Assembly (NCBI GenBank): GCA_002723155.1
Contig: PBNO01000010.1
Location: forward strand, 98,164-162,163
Direction: 5' to 3'
From: Ponticaulis sp.
GTDB lineage: Bacteria; Pseudomonadota; Alphaproteobacteria; Caulobacterales; Hyphomonadaceae
Length of the DNA: 64,000 bases
Positions 43,111-52,057 of this stretch are shown here, piece after piece; within the stretch, counting starts at the first letter, position 1; each line of letters opens with the position of its first letter. The notes beneath the pieces are model-generated. The model made no database searches. It was not told where the DNA came from and saw only the letters and a list, made by a program, of their open reading frames with translations. The position numbers and the translations under genes are program-made.

Positions 43111-43830
43111 TCAGCTCACGCGAAATGTTACGCCAGCGAGGTCAAAGCCAGTTTCACTGACTGAAACGCCGAGCGCTCGTGCACGTTCCAGCGCCGCATT
43201 TTTATCTTCTACGCGGACATGGAATTCAGGGATGCCTGGCGTCTCTGACTGCCTGAAATTCACATGGCCGTCCCGCGTCTCTATGCGGCGGATTTCCAGA
43301 TAGGCGGTGCCGAGAATAGTCGCCCATTTAAGCCCCATATCATCAGGCTTCGGGGATTGGGCCAGCATGCCAGTGATCGCGCCGGGCACAGCGTTTTTCT
43401 GCCAGTCCGGCCCGCCCCAGCGCCAGCTTTCCGGCGGGCGGGGTTCATCGACGGAAACAATCGCGCCGCCTACATCGGCAGGGTGGAAATGGCTCGCCGC
43501 GATTTCGTCACTGTCATAGTTCCAGACGCGTCGGAGCTTCATGTCATCACCGCGGGCGCGGACGCCTGCAATATCTGGTGTCTGGAAGATGGCCATATAG
43601 CCGCCTTCGCCAAACCGGTCGATGAAGCGGCGGGCAGGGGCATCCGGCGTGACGGGCACGATGACTTCCAGAAACTGGTCGCCCAGCGCAAACACGGCAT
43701 TCTTCAAGCCGAACTCACCCACGCCGGGATCTGGGTATGGCTTGCCAAGGCCCAGTATGTCCTGCAGTTTTTCAGCTGTGTCGAGCGAGTTGGCAGCGAT
43801 GACGAGCTGTCTTATGCGCGGCGGTGTCAT
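43111..43830 (-). CDS. VOC superfamily (glyoxalase-like) protein
   Basis: A 239-residue protein with two vicinal-oxygen-chelate-like halves: N-terminal RQLVIAANSLDTAEKLQDIL and LGDQFLEVIVPV, C-terminal GIPEFHVRVEDKNAALERA. Such proteins are metal-dependent lyases, dioxygenases or isomerases, or lack metal altogether; the metal ligands cannot be assigned here. ATG 43830 is chosen because GGGAGAG lies three bases before it, in contrast to a longer frame from 43878. Confidence 0.78.
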   Translation of the reverse strand: MTPPRIRQLVIAANSLDTAEKLQDILGLGKPYPDPGVGEFGLKNAVFALGDQFLEVIVPVTPDAPARRFIDRFGEGGYMAIFQTPDIAGVRARGDDMKLRRVWNYDSDEIAASHFHPADVGGAIVSVDEPRPPESWRWGGPDWQKNAVPGAITGMLAQSPKPDDMGLKWATILGTAYLEIRRIETRDGHVNFRQSETPGIPEFHVRVEDKNAALERARALGVSVSETGFDLAGVTFRVS

Positions 43831-43906
43831 TTTCTCTCCCTTTTTTTGAAGGCAGGGTAGAATGAAAACGGGGATCACGTCGAGGCACTGACGAAAGGGG
43901 ACGTAG

Positions 43907-45037
43907 ATGGCGGCAAGCTGGGACGAGCTGGCAGATCGGTTGAAGGATAACAGCCTGAAGGTCTTCAGCGATCGCGCTGTGGCTGGACCGCTTTATGAGG
44001 TTACACGACAGAATGATGGCGACGCGGCAAAAGCGGCTCTCAAGACGTTGCAGGGTGATTTCACCAAGGGCTTCATCGTCTTCTTCATTACGTTTGCTAT
44101 CCTGATGACCGTAATGCCGGACACGTTCTTTGGTATTGCCGGTCTTTTCATCTTATTTCCGGTGATGTTTTTCGGCACGTTTGCGCTGGTCGCCTGGTTG
44201 CGCCGCGACACGCTGGTGACGTTTCTAACCGCCGCCAAGGGTAATTTCCTCGCGCGTGCGTCTGCGCTCTCAGCCATGGCTGAACGCCTTGATCTGTCCT
44301 ATGTGGCGTCTCCGGGCGGCGCGCCGCAGACTTTGAAAATCCTGTCTAAACTGAAATTTGTGTCAGGTCGGCTGCGCGATTTGATCGACACGCTGGATGA
44401 AAATGGCGGCTTGGACGAGGCGGTTGAGGCTGCGGTAGCCAGCGGAATGCTCGTGCCCGACGTCGTTGTGCTGGGCGGCAGCGAAGAACAAAAAGACCGC
44501 TATTATCGCCAGAGCGCGCTGGGCCATTCCTTCGAGGACGGTTTTGAAGGCGAGCGGAATGGCATTCGCTTTTCGGCCTTTGAGTGGATTGAAAGCGTCG
44601 ACGACGCACCGGACAAGTATCACCTGCTTCTGGTGCTGAATGCGCCATATCGCTTGCATGGTGTCACCCAGCTACGATCACGCGGTACGCCATGGTCAAA
44701 GCCGGTGACTGAGCGCGAGCTGAACGATGTGCAGCTTGTGCCGGCCACGTTTAATGATCATTTCCGCCTGCGCAGCACCGATCAGGTCGAAGCGCGGACC
44801 ATCTTTAATCCGGCTGTGGTGGAGCGTATTCTGGCGCTTGCCCATGGCGAACCTTTTCGGGCGGTCGCATCTGGTGAGCATCTGGTGATCAACTTCGAAG
44901 GCCAGAACCGGTTCAATCTGCTCGATCTGCAAACCGGCGCGTGGAGCGATGAAAGCATTCGCGAGACATGGTCTGACATTGCAGACCTTCTCACCGTTAC
45001 AGATGAGATGGCTCACGCCTTCATGGTGCGTGACTAA
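43907..45037 (+). CDS. DUF3137-like membrane protein
   Basis: A 376-residue protein with two adjacent membrane segments at about residues 54-75 and 79-96 and a large soluble C-terminal part. The stretch FNDHFRLRSTDQVEARTIF followed by NPAVVERILAL resembles the DUF3137 family (Galanin-like in other bacteria), and a coiled helix (SKLKFVSGRLRDLIDTLDE) precedes it. The function is unknown. GGGGACGTAG precedes the ATG. It converges on the metallophosphoesterase with a three-base gap. Confidence 0.72.
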   Translation: MAASWDELADRLKDNSLKVFSDRAVAGPLYEVTRQNDGDAAKAALKTLQGDFTKGFIVFFITFAILMTVMPDTFFGIAGLFILFPVMFFGTFALVAWLRRDTLVTFLTAAKGNFLARASALSAMAERLDLSYVASPGGAPQTLKILSKLKFVSGRLRDLIDTLDENGGLDEAVEAAVASGMLVPDVVVLGGSEEQKDRYYRQSALGHSFEDGFEGERNGIRFSAFEWIESVDDAPDKYHLLLVLNAPYRLHGVTQLRSRGTPWSKPVTERELNDVQLVPATFNDHFRLRSTDQVEARTIFNPAVVERILALAHGEPFRAVASGEHLVINFEGQNRFNLLDLQTGAWSDESIRETWSDIADLLTVTDEMAHAFMVRD

Positions 45038-45040
45038 CGC

Positions 45041-45811
45041 TTACGCGCCGGGCTTTCGATAAGCCGGGCAGTCCACGCTTACATATTCCCGCCTGTCATC
45101 TGCGTGAATGATGAGCGCTGTCAGCTGCCCCCCATAGACTGCAGCCGTATCAATGCCGGTCGCGTGCGGAAACTCGCGCGGACCGTCAAAGAAGGGTTCA
45201 TGGCCGAAAATAACATCGCCGAACCGGCCATCATAGCGTTCTGCCCAGAAGGGATCGTCCGGGGTCTGATGGCCACTCGCAATGAACGCGCCGGAATGAT
45301 GGTCGACAAAGCGCGTGCGATAGATTTTCTCCACGCTGCGCTGGTCATGACGTTCCAGCTTTTCCACCTCATCCCAGTCATGCGGGAAGGACCACATATC
45401 GCCCGGAATGCCGCCATGCACGGCGAGCAGATTGCGATCATGGTTTCGCCAGAAATGACGTGCTTTCAGCAGAGTATCCCAGTCTTCATCTGTCGCGTCG
45501 GACATGAAAGCGACAAGTTCCGGAGAGCTCTCTCCCATTTTGCGCGCGACTTTCGGACTGTCCTGCAAGCGAAGGCGATAGCGTAAATGCTTGTCTTCGT
45601 GATTGCCGCGCAGAAGGGTCGTTTCGGTATCGGAATGATGTATAAGCTGGCTCACAATGCGCACCGTGCCGATAGGGTCGGGCCCTTTGTCGACAAGATC
45701 GCCAACAAAAATAAGCTCATCCTCCGTAGACGGAGTAAGCCGGTCGAGCAGGTCTTTTAGCTGGTCTGACATCCCGTGGACATCGCCGATGAAAATCAGT
45801 CGATCAGGCAT
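45041..45811 (-). CDS. metallophosphoesterase, PrpE/protein phosphatase-like
   Basis: A 256-residue calcineurin-type phosphoesterase. All metal-binding motifs are present: IFIGDVHG, FVGDLVDKGP, LLRGNHEDK, and later AVHGG and GHEPF. The arrangement matches bacterial protein Ser/Thr phosphatases and diadenosine tetraphosphatases of the PrpE type; the substrate is open. ATG 45811 is chosen because GAGGTG lies upstream. The start overlaps the stop of the LytTR gene by eight bases, so the two are translationally linked. Confidence 0.88.
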   Translation of the reverse strand: MPDRLIFIGDVHGMSDQLKDLLDRLTPSTEDELIFVGDLVDKGPDPIGTVRIVSQLIHHSDTETTLLRGNHEDKHLRYRLRLQDSPKVARKMGESSPELVAFMSDATDEDWDTLLKARHFWRNHDRNLLAVHGGIPGDMWSFPHDWDEVEKLERHDQRSVEKIYRTRFVDHHSGAFIASGHQTPDDPFWAERYDGRFGDVIFGHEPFFDGPREFPHATGIDTAAVYGGQLTALIIHADDRREYVSVDCPAYRKPGA

Positions 45812-46661
45812 GCTGCACCTCGCCAGGCAGCCGGTCGCGATAGCCGCGGGAGCCGGTGAGAGTGACACCATTATCGAGCTGGATCGTTACATTACCGTCG
45901 CGTGTTGGGATGATCTCCTGAATATGATCGCCGTGTACAATATAGGATCTGTGGACACGGATATGGTTGGTGCGGGTTTCTGCGAGCAGGCGTTCCAGCG
46001 AGGATAAAGTCATCCGCGCGAGATGCGTGCCATGCTGCGTTGTTATCTCAACATAGTTTGAAGCGGCGGCCGCGTAAATCACATCCTCTGCATTGAGGAA
46101 GAGCGTGCGCCCACCGCTTTTAAGTGTCAGGCGGCCTTCTTTGCGGGCATCGGAGCGGGCGGCCTGGGCTTCCAGTCTGCGCTGTTCCATCGTCCGGCTC
46201 ACGGCAAAGAAGGTCACGACCAGCACATAGGAATAGGCATCCTTGCGATACTCGTAGAGCCAGATGGACGGGTCTGCGAGGCCGAACTCATACGTATAGC
46301 CGACAAGCGGCGGATAGCTCATCTTGCGGATCGCCACCATGATCAGCGTATGGATGATGGAGAAGACAATGCTCGCCAGAATATGCGCGGGCAGGGACGT
46401 CTTCCATGACTGAAGCGAGACGGGAAACCGGCTCAGCATGAAAGGTACGATCAGAAAGCCGATAAGGCTGGCAATGTGAGAAGCCCCCTCGCGCAGCCAG
46501 GGTTCCAGCCCCGGCTGAAGGCCTGCGCGCGTAGCATCATCGGCCAGAGACACAGACAGCACAAACCATGAGGCGGCTGTAAACAGCAGCACGAATATCC
46601 ATGCGCGCTGGTCGGCATGGGCATCTGCAATCGCTTCAGGATGGGTGTGTTTCTCGGCCAT
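45804..46661 (-). CDS. LytTR regulator with N-terminal membrane domain
   Basis: A 285-residue membrane-bound DNA-binding protein. Four hydrophobic segments (starting WIFVLLFTAASWFVLSV and ending YSYVLVVTFFAVS) fill about residues 20-160, then a helical linker leads to the LytTR domain (about 185-285) with RTLFLNAEDVIYAAAASNYV, RTNHIRVHRSYIV and VTLTGSRGYRDRL. No receiver domain is present. The start is uncertain: ATG 46661 or a GTG five codons upstream. It is divergent from the acyltransferase, with TCGTC repeats between them, and is followed by a coupled phosphoesterase. Confidence 0.87.
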   Translation of the reverse strand: MAEKHTHPEAIADAHADQRAWIFVLLFTAASWFVLSVSLADDATRAGLQPGLEPWLREGASHIASLIGFLIVPFMLSRFPVSLQSWKTSLPAHILASIVFSIIHTLIMVAIRKMSYPPLVGYTYEFGLADPSIWLYEYRKDAYSYVLVVTFFAVSRTMEQRRLEAQAARSDARKEGRLTLKSGGRTLFLNAEDVIYAAAASNYVEITTQHGTHLARMTLSSLERLLAETRTNHIRVHRSYIVHGDHIQEIIPTRDGNVTIQLDNGVTLTGSRGYRDRLPGEVQHA

Positions 46662-46705
46662 GGTATTTTCTGACACACATTCGCGCTTTGAATAAATGGG
46701 CAAGT

Positions 46706-46745
46706 TCGTCACTCGTCCCTCAGCGCCGTATTTCGTCCTCATCAG
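46706..46745. repeat. direct repeats between LytTR gene and acyltransferase
   Basis: TCGTC occurs at 46706, 46713 and 46733; the two longer copies TCGTCCCTCAG and TCGTCCTCATCAG begin 20 bases apart, two helical turns. LytTR proteins bind direct repeats, so this is a candidate site, although the usual LytTR consensus is not matched. Confidence 0.35.
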
Positions 46746-46840
46746 GCGTGATTTGTCCCGTACTGCCGGTCTTTGTGTCGGGGCGCGCGACGCTGTGCAG
46801 CGGACATGGCTTTCTCCCCATCAAACGGGAGATATTCCAG

Positions 46841-48037
46841 ATGACTGACATGACAACGCGGCGATACGACCTCGACTGGTTGCGCGTAATCGCCTTTCTG
46901 ATCCTCATTTTTTACCACACCGGTATGTTCTATGTGACGTGGGGCTGGCATGTGAAAAGCGTGCATGCAGGGCCGGATGCTGAATGGCTGATGCTGCTCA
47001 CTAATCCGTGGCGGCTATCGCTTCTCTTCTTCATTTCGGGTGTAGCGCTGCGCTTTCTGGCCGATAAGGGCGGGATTGGCGCGCGCATGCGTGAGCGTAG
47101 CTGGCGGCTGGGCATTCCCATCCTGTTTGGCATTGCGGTGATCGTCGCCCCGCAAAGCTGGTTGCAGCTTGTTGAAAGCGGTGAGTTTGAGGGAAGCTTC
47201 TGGGCGTTCTGGCCGGAATATATCGACCCGATGAGCGAGTTCTCCATCACCACGCCAACATGGAACCATCTCTGGTATGTGGTCTATCTGCTCGTCTACA
47301 CGCTGATCCTGTTACCGCCTTCGGGGCTCATCAGCCGGTTCATGCAGGGCGCAGGTGAGAAGGTAACGCGCTTTCTCTTTGCTGGTCGGTTTGGCATTCT
47401 GAGTGCGCTGGCCATCCCTGTACTGCCGCATATTCTCTATCGCATCGTCCTCGATCCGCATTTTCCCACGACGCATAACCTCACCGAGGATTGGGCCAAT
47501 CACGCACACAGCTTCACCATGCTGTTCATGGGTTTTGTGCTTGCTAAAGATAAGCATTTCTGGGGTGCCGTCCGCCGCAGCCTGCCATGGGCGGCGGGCC
47601 TCGTTCTGTTGCTCGGTGTGACGCTGTCGGTTGTCTGGGCAAACTGGGAAGCTTGGGCGGAAAGCGGCCATCATGACTGGATTATCTGGCCAGCCCGCAT
47701 TGCGCGTCTTGGCTATGCGTGGATCATGATCCTGACGCTGATTGGGCTGGCGGATCGGTATCTGCGCCGTGATAGCCCGGCGCTTCGCTATATGACCGAG
47801 GCCGTCTTCCCCTGGTATATCCTGCACCAGACGCTGACCGTGTTGGCGGGGTTCTGGCTGACGCGTCAGGGGCTGCGGGTTGAGGTGGAGTTTCCGCTCG
47901 TCGTGCTGGCAACCTTCGGGGGCTGCGCATTGCTGCACGAGCTTGTCATCCGCCGAATTGGCTGGCTGAGGCCTCTGTTCGGGTTGAAGCCAAAGGCGCA
48001 AAGCCGCGCCTTCGTACTCGCTCAACCCGCAGAATAG
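46841..48037 (+). CDS. acyltransferase 3 family membrane protein
   Basis: A 398-residue multi-span membrane acyltransferase with about ten helices. The first helix contains RRYDLDWLRVIAFLILIFYHTGMF with the conserved His after LRVIA, and later HLWYVVYLLVYTLIL and WYILHQTLTVLAGFW are typical of OpgC/acyltransferase 3 proteins that O-acylate glucans, peptidoglycan or other surface sugars. CGGGAGATATTCCAG before ATG 46841 defines the start; a longer upstream frame is ruled out by its overlap with the LytTR gene. Probably regulated by that divergent gene. Confidence 0.88.
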   Translation: MTDMTTRRYDLDWLRVIAFLILIFYHTGMFYVTWGWHVKSVHAGPDAEWLMLLTNPWRLSLLFFISGVALRFLADKGGIGARMRERSWRLGIPILFGIAVIVAPQSWLQLVESGEFEGSFWAFWPEYIDPMSEFSITTPTWNHLWYVVYLLVYTLILLPPSGLISRFMQGAGEKVTRFLFAGRFGILSALAIPVLPHILYRIVLDPHFPTTHNLTEDWANHAHSFTMLFMGFVLAKDKHFWGAVRRSLPWAAGLVLLLGVTLSVVWANWEAWAESGHHDWIIWPARIARLGYAWIMILTLIGLADRYLRRDSPALRYMTEAVFPWYILHQTLTVLAGFWLTRQGLRVEVEFPLVVLATFGGCALLHELVIRRIGWLRPLFGLKPKAQSRAFVLAQPAE

Positions 48038-48040
48038 AGG

Positions 48041-48541
48041 CTACTGCTTCGGGTTATACCCGCCATTGTAATGGCCGTTATGGTGCCCGTTATTGCGCAC
48101 AGGACGCGTGTTCGGTGGCGGGTCATCATAGGCAGGGTTCCGCACCCACTGGCCGTTAGAGCCGCGAGTATAGGCCTCGCCATAGCCATTCACGCGCAGA
48201 TGCGATGAGGAATATGTGCCGTCCTGCGAATTGCCATACATGTCGGCATAGCCGTCGCCATTGGTGTCGCATGAATAACGCGTGCCGGTATAGTTGCACT
48301 GATTATAGCCAACCCATGTATTGCCGATCGTGTTGTTGATCCGCGGGGCGTACGGGTTCGCGTTGTTATAGGCGTTCGTGTACGGATTGTTGTAGCCGTT
48401 ATTGTAATAGCCCTGATTGGTCTGCTGCATCTCGTAAGCGGTCTGTTCCAGCGCTGCGTTGAGCATCTGCATATCCGCTGTCGTACACCCAGCGAGTGTG
48501 AGCGCGCCTGCGCCAGCCAGTGCGAGAAATGTTCGTTTCAT
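48041..48541 (-). CDS. Asn/Gly/Tyr-rich lipoprotein
   Basis: A 166-residue lipoprotein: signal with lipobox LAGC (TLAGCTTADM). Most of the mature part is low-complexity, rich in Asn, Tyr and Gly (YYNNGYNNPYTNAYNN), with a short cysteine-containing middle (NQCNYTGTRYSCDTNGDGYADMYG) that has an EF-hand-like DTNGDGYAD calcium loop, and a His/Asn/Gly-rich tail. It is likely on the outer membrane. The ATG is preceded by GGGGGCTGAT. No family name is known to me. Confidence 0.75.
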   Translation of the reverse strand: MKRTFLALAGAGALTLAGCTTADMQMLNAALEQTAYEMQQTNQGYYNNGYNNPYTNAYNNANPYAPRINNTIGNTWVGYNQCNYTGTRYSCDTNGDGYADMYGNSQDGTYSSSHLRVNGYGEAYTRGSNGQWVRNPAYDDPPPNTRPVRNNGHHNGHYNGGYNPKQ

Positions 48542-48568
48542 ATCAGCCCCCGAATGCTGCCTGAAATT

Positions 48569-48590
48569 GTTCATCTTAATCTAGATGAAC
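48569..48590. promoter_or_regulatory. inverted repeat between hypothetical gene and lipoprotein
   Basis: GTTCATCT and AGATGAAC form 8-base perfect arms with a 6-base spacer, 27 bases upstream of the lipoprotein start. It may end the transcript of the upstream gene at 48626 or be an operator. Confidence 0.45.
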
Positions 48591-48625
48591 GAACATGAAC
48601 GGAAGACAACAGGGGAGAAGTCGAA

Positions 48626-49018
48626 TTATTGCTTCTTTAAAAAATGGGTTTTTGTTTCAGGATACTTTGACCGGTTGTGTGTTACTTCAACTTTGATTGC
48701 GCGCAGTGGTTTTTTAAATTCTGTCAAATCAACGGGGTGTTCGAATGAGGCTCCTGGAGCTAAAGCCTTTTCGAAATGATCACTCAACATCCAAACGAAC
48801 GGCGTCAATTCTAAATCGAAAGCTTTTTGCTTTGGTTGCTTTGTGTAGAAGTATATGTCGAAGATTGTGACTGGTTTATCGCTATCGTTTCGAATACGAA
48901 GCCAAAGGCGTCCATCTTTGCTCAAATTGCTCTCTAAAAATTCAATTTGGCAGGGGTTTTGGCGAAAGGCCAGCCAGATACGCCATAAGAAGCCTAATGG
49001 AGGTGAAGGCGGCTCCAT
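48626..49018 (-). CDS. hypothetical protein coupled to ispG
   Basis: I do not recognise a family. The 130-residue product has no signal peptide, starts with a Pro-rich segment and has a predicted immunoglobulin-like beta core (LWLRIRNDSDKPVTIFDIYF). Its ATG overlaps the ispG stop as TAATG, which indicates reinitiation from ispG. The base composition is visibly richer in A and T than the flanking genes, which suggests a later arrival. A 22-base inverted repeat at 48569 may terminate it. Confidence 0.6.
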   Translation of the reverse strand: MEPPSPPLGFLWRIWLAFRQNPCQIEFLESNLSKDGRLWLRIRNDSDKPVTIFDIYFYTKQPKQKAFDLELTPFVWMLSDHFEKALAPGASFEHPVDLTEFKKPLRAIKVEVTHNRSKYPETKTHFLKKQ

Positions 49019-50133
49019 TACTCCGCCGCTTCTTTCTCCGCGCGCATAAGCTCGGCGCGTTTCTCGACCAGATCGACAATATGATCGACCATGTCCGCGT
49101 TGGAGACGTTATGGTCCGGCCTGCCGGAAACGAACATTTTGCCAGCCTCCTTACCGCCGCCCGTGAAGCCGAGATCGGTGAGGGCCGCTTCGCCCGGACC
49201 GTTCACAACACAGCCAATGATAGAGAGCGAGATCGGCTCGGAAATATGGGCAAGGCGCTGTTCGAGAATCTCAACCGTCTTGATGACGTCAAAACCCTGA
49301 CGCGCGCAGCTCGGGCAGGCGACAATGTTGACGCCGCGTGTGCGCAGGCCGAGGCTTTTCAGCATCTCAAAGCCGACTTTTACTTCCTCAACAGGGTCGG
49401 CGGACAGAGACACGCGGATCGTGTCGCCAATGCCGGCCCAGAGAAGGGAGCCCATGCCAATGGAGGATTTGACTGTGCCCGTGCGCAGCCCACCTGCCTC
49501 GGTAATGCCAAGATGTAGCGGCGCGTCTGTTGCCTCTGCGAGCTGCTGATAGGCGGCAACAGTTAGGAACATGTCAGATGCTTTGACCGAGATTTTATAC
49601 TGGTCAAAGCCGTGGTCTTCCAGAATGCGGGCATGGTCGAGTGCGCTTTCCACCATGGCGTCGGGGCAGGGCTCGCCGTATTTTTCCAGCAAGTGCTTTT
49701 CAAGGCTGCCGCCATTTACGCCGATCCGGATGGAACATCCATTGGCTTTCGCTGCGGCGATGACTTCCTTCACACGTGCTTCAGAGCCGATATTGCCCGG
49801 ATTAATGCGCAGGCAGGCCGCGCCTGCATCTGCCGCTTCAACACCGCGCTTATAGTGGAAGTGAATGTCGGCGACGATCGGGACGGGGCTTTCCTTGCAG
49901 ATGCGAGGCATGGCCGCTGTCGACTCTTCGGTCGGGCAGGAAACGCGTACAATGTCGGCGCCCGCTTCGGCTGCGGCGCGGATCTGCGCCAGCGTTGCGT
50001 CAGCATCTTCTGTCGGCGTGTTGGTCATGGTCTGAACAGCGATTGGCGCATCGCCGCCAACCGGCACATTGCCCACCATGATCTGGCGGGATTTACGTCG
50101 CTCGATATGTCGCCATGGACGAAGGGCCTGCAT
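49018..50133 (-). CDS. ispG: 4-hydroxy-3-methylbut-2-enyl diphosphate synthase IspG
   Basis: A 371-residue iron-sulfur enzyme of the MEP isoprenoid pathway, converting MEcPP to HMBPP. The conserved N-terminus [30 protein letters not shown] and the three cluster-binding Cys in [10 protein letters not shown] and [13 protein letters not shown] are all present. ATG 50133 follows AAGG with an eight-base spacer and is preferred to a GTG three codons upstream. The following hypothetical gene starts within its stop codon. Confidence 0.96.
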   Translation of the reverse strand: MQALRPWRHIERRKSRQIMVGNVPVGGDAPIAVQTMTNTPTEDADATLAQIRAAAEAGADIVRVSCPTEESTAAMPRICKESPVPIVADIHFHYKRGVEAADAGAACLRINPGNIGSEARVKEVIAAAKANGCSIRIGVNGGSLEKHLLEKYGEPCPDAMVESALDHARILEDHGFDQYKISVKASDMFLTVAAYQQLAEATDAPLHLGITEAGGLRTGTVKSSIGMGSLLWAGIGDTIRVSLSADPVEEVKVGFEMLKSLGLRTRGVNIVACPSCARQGFDVIKTVEILEQRLAHISEPISLSIIGCVVNGPGEAALTDLGFTGGGKEAGKMFVSGRPDHNVSNADMVDHIVDLVEKRAELMRAEKEAAE

Positions 50134-50202
50134 GCGTGTCACCTTTGTTCGCTCGCCTCTAAATGGCGATGTAATGCGGCGAGGTAAAGGGCGAATGATG
50201 AC

Positions 50203-50778
50203 ATGACGCAGGATGTCGCTAACGGATATGATGAAATCGCCGATGCATATCTTTCAGCACGCTCTGACATTGGCGCGGATGTTATCAGCGATTGGGCAAG
50301 TGACCTGCCCAAAGGTGCAGCGGTGGTGGATATCGGCGCGGGCACGGGCTGGCCCGTCACGCAGGTTCTGATCGATGCGGGTGTGCGCATTTCTGCAATT
50401 GAGGCCTCGCCAAAACTGGCTGGGGTGTTCCGCGAGCGGTTTCCTGACGTCGAGCTCGCCTGCGAGGCCGCGGAGACGAGCGACTTTTTCGGATGCCAGT
50501 TCGACGGTGCGGTGGCAATTGGCCTGATGTTTCTGCTCTCTGAAGCGGGTCAGATGGCTCTGATCGAGCGGGTGAGTGGCGCGCTGAAATCTGGCGGGCG
50601 GTTTCTCTTTTCTGCGCCTCATCAGGTGTGTGAATGGGAGGATGCGCTGACGGGGCGGATGTCTCGTTCACTGGGGCTGGAGGTTTATCGCAAACGGCTT
50701 GCGGACTGTGGAATGACGATCACGGGCAGCTACAAAGATACTGGTGGCAATTTTTACCTCAATTCTCGAAAACTTTGA
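50203..50778 (+). CDS. SAM-dependent methyltransferase
   Basis: A 191-residue class I methyltransferase. The SAM-binding motif is [11 protein letters not shown], followed by the acidic end of strand 2 ([11 protein letters not shown]) and motif III-like [13 protein letters not shown]. It is short and has no distinguishing substrate domain, so the target is unknown. It faces away from ispG with a 69-base gap that holds both promoters, and precedes an aminotransferase by 72 bases. Confidence 0.85.
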   Translation: MTQDVANGYDEIADAYLSARSDIGADVISDWASDLPKGAAVVDIGAGTGWPVTQVLIDAGVRISAIEASPKLAGVFRERFPDVELACEAAETSDFFGCQFDGAVAIGLMFLLSEAGQMALIERVSGALKSGGRFLFSAPHQVCEWEDALTGRMSRSLGLEVYRKRLADCGMTITGSYKDTGGNFYLNSRKL

Positions 50779-50850
50779 GGACAACACGCCTTGTCGGAAG
50801 TATTCGGCAGGCCTAGTGGTGTCTGTATTAGTTTTTACGCAGGTAATGTT

Positions 50851-51999
50851 ATGCGGGTATCTCAACGCGGCGATGTCGCGCCGTTTCAGGTCATGGAAGT
50901 TATGGAAGCGGCGACCCGTGCGGAGGCCGCGGGCAAGCACATCATCCATATGGAAGTTGGCCAGCCTGGAACGCCTGCACCGAAGCTTGCGCGCGAAGCC
51001 GTCGCCAGAGCGATGGAGACAGGACCGCTTGGATATACAAATGCGCTCGGTCTGCCTGCGCTGCGCAAAAAGATCGCTGCCCTTTATGATGACTGGTACG
51101 GCGTCAGCCTCAATCCGGACCGCGTCATTGTAACGACAGGCTCGTCGACCGGCTTCACGCTGGCTTTCACTTCTCTGTTTGATACCGGCGCGCGTGTCGG
51201 CATCGGTGCGCCGGGCTATCCATCCTATAAGGCGATTATTCAGGCGCTGGGGCTGGAGACGGTTATGTTCCAGTGCGCGCCGGAAAACCGCTATCAGCCT
51301 GTGCCCGATGATCTTCCGGATGATCTGGATGGTCTGCTGGTGGCCTCGCCAACAAATCCGGCGGGCACAATGCTCGATAAACCTGCGCTCTCTGCGCTGA
51401 TGGAGGCCTGCGCGGCACGCGGCGCGTCTTTTATCTCGGACGAGATTTATCACGGCATCGAGTATGAGCGAAAAGCCGTTACGGCGCTGGAAGTCAGCGA
51501 CGATGCCTACATCATCAACTCGTTCTCGAAATACTTTTCCATGACGGGCTGGCGCATTGGCTGGATGGTCGTGCCGGAAGATCATATCCGTCAGGTGGAG
51601 CGCCTCGCGCAGAACTTCTTCATTTGTGCGCCGCATGTCAGCCAGGTTGCTGCTTTGGCCGCGATTGATGCCAAAGACGAGCTGGAAGCCAATGTCGAGG
51701 TTTACCGGAAAAACCGCGAGCTGATGAAAGAAGGCCTGCCAAAATGCGGGTTTACGAAAACGGCTCCGCCGGATGGCGCGTTCTATTTCTATGTCGACGT
51801 CTCTGACTACACCGATGATAGCGCTGAATTTGCGACTCAAATTCTGAACGAGGCGGGTGTCGCGGTCACGCCGGGGGTGGATTTCGATCCTGTGCGTGGC
51901 TCGCAAATGATCCGGTTATCTTATTGTCGTTCAACCGCAGACGTCGAAGAAGGTCTGGCACGGCTCCAGAAGTTCGCCGAACGCTGGATGAAGCCCTGA
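50851..51999 (+). CDS. class I/II pyridoxal phosphate aminotransferase
   Basis: A 382-residue fold-type I aminotransferase related to aspartate/aromatic aminotransferases. The motifs are MEVGQPGTPAP, TTGSSTGFTLAF, ASPTNPAGTM, ISDEIYHGI and the PLP lysine in NSFSKYFSMTGWRIGW (K227). The substrate is not certain. ATG 50851, with CAGG upstream, is preferred to a TTG at 50791. The gene ends at a strong terminator. Confidence 0.9.
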   Translation: MRVSQRGDVAPFQVMEVMEAATRAEAAGKHIIHMEVGQPGTPAPKLAREAVARAMETGPLGYTNALGLPALRKKIAALYDDWYGVSLNPDRVIVTTGSSTGFTLAFTSLFDTGARVGIGAPGYPSYKAIIQALGLETVMFQCAPENRYQPVPDDLPDDLDGLLVASPTNPAGTMLDKPALSALMEACAARGASFISDEIYHGIEYERKAVTALEVSDDAYIINSFSKYFSMTGWRIGWMVVPEDHIRQVERLAQNFFICAPHVSQVAALAAIDAKDELEANVEVYRKNRELMKEGLPKCGFTKTAPPDGAFYFYVDVSDYTDDSAEFATQILNEAGVAVTPGVDFDPVRGSQMIRLSYCRSTADVEEGLARLQKFAERWMKP

Positions 52000-52003
52000 A
52001 CAG

Positions 52004-52033
52004 AAAAACCCGGATCGTCCGATCCGGGTTTTT
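52004..52033. terminator. terminator between aminotransferase and rodZ-like gene
   Basis: AAAAACCCGGATCG and CGATCCGGGTTTTT form a long stem around a tiny loop, followed by T residues; read in reverse it also ends in T. It separates convergent genes. Confidence 0.92.
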
Positions 52034-52057
52034 GAATTCTTGCGAGTAATGGATGAC

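Noticed and set aside
50668-51906. 412-codon frame opposite the class I aminotransferase
   Set aside because: Very long, but rich in Arg and Cys with no recognisable motifs; the opposite strand has full PLP-enzyme motifs.
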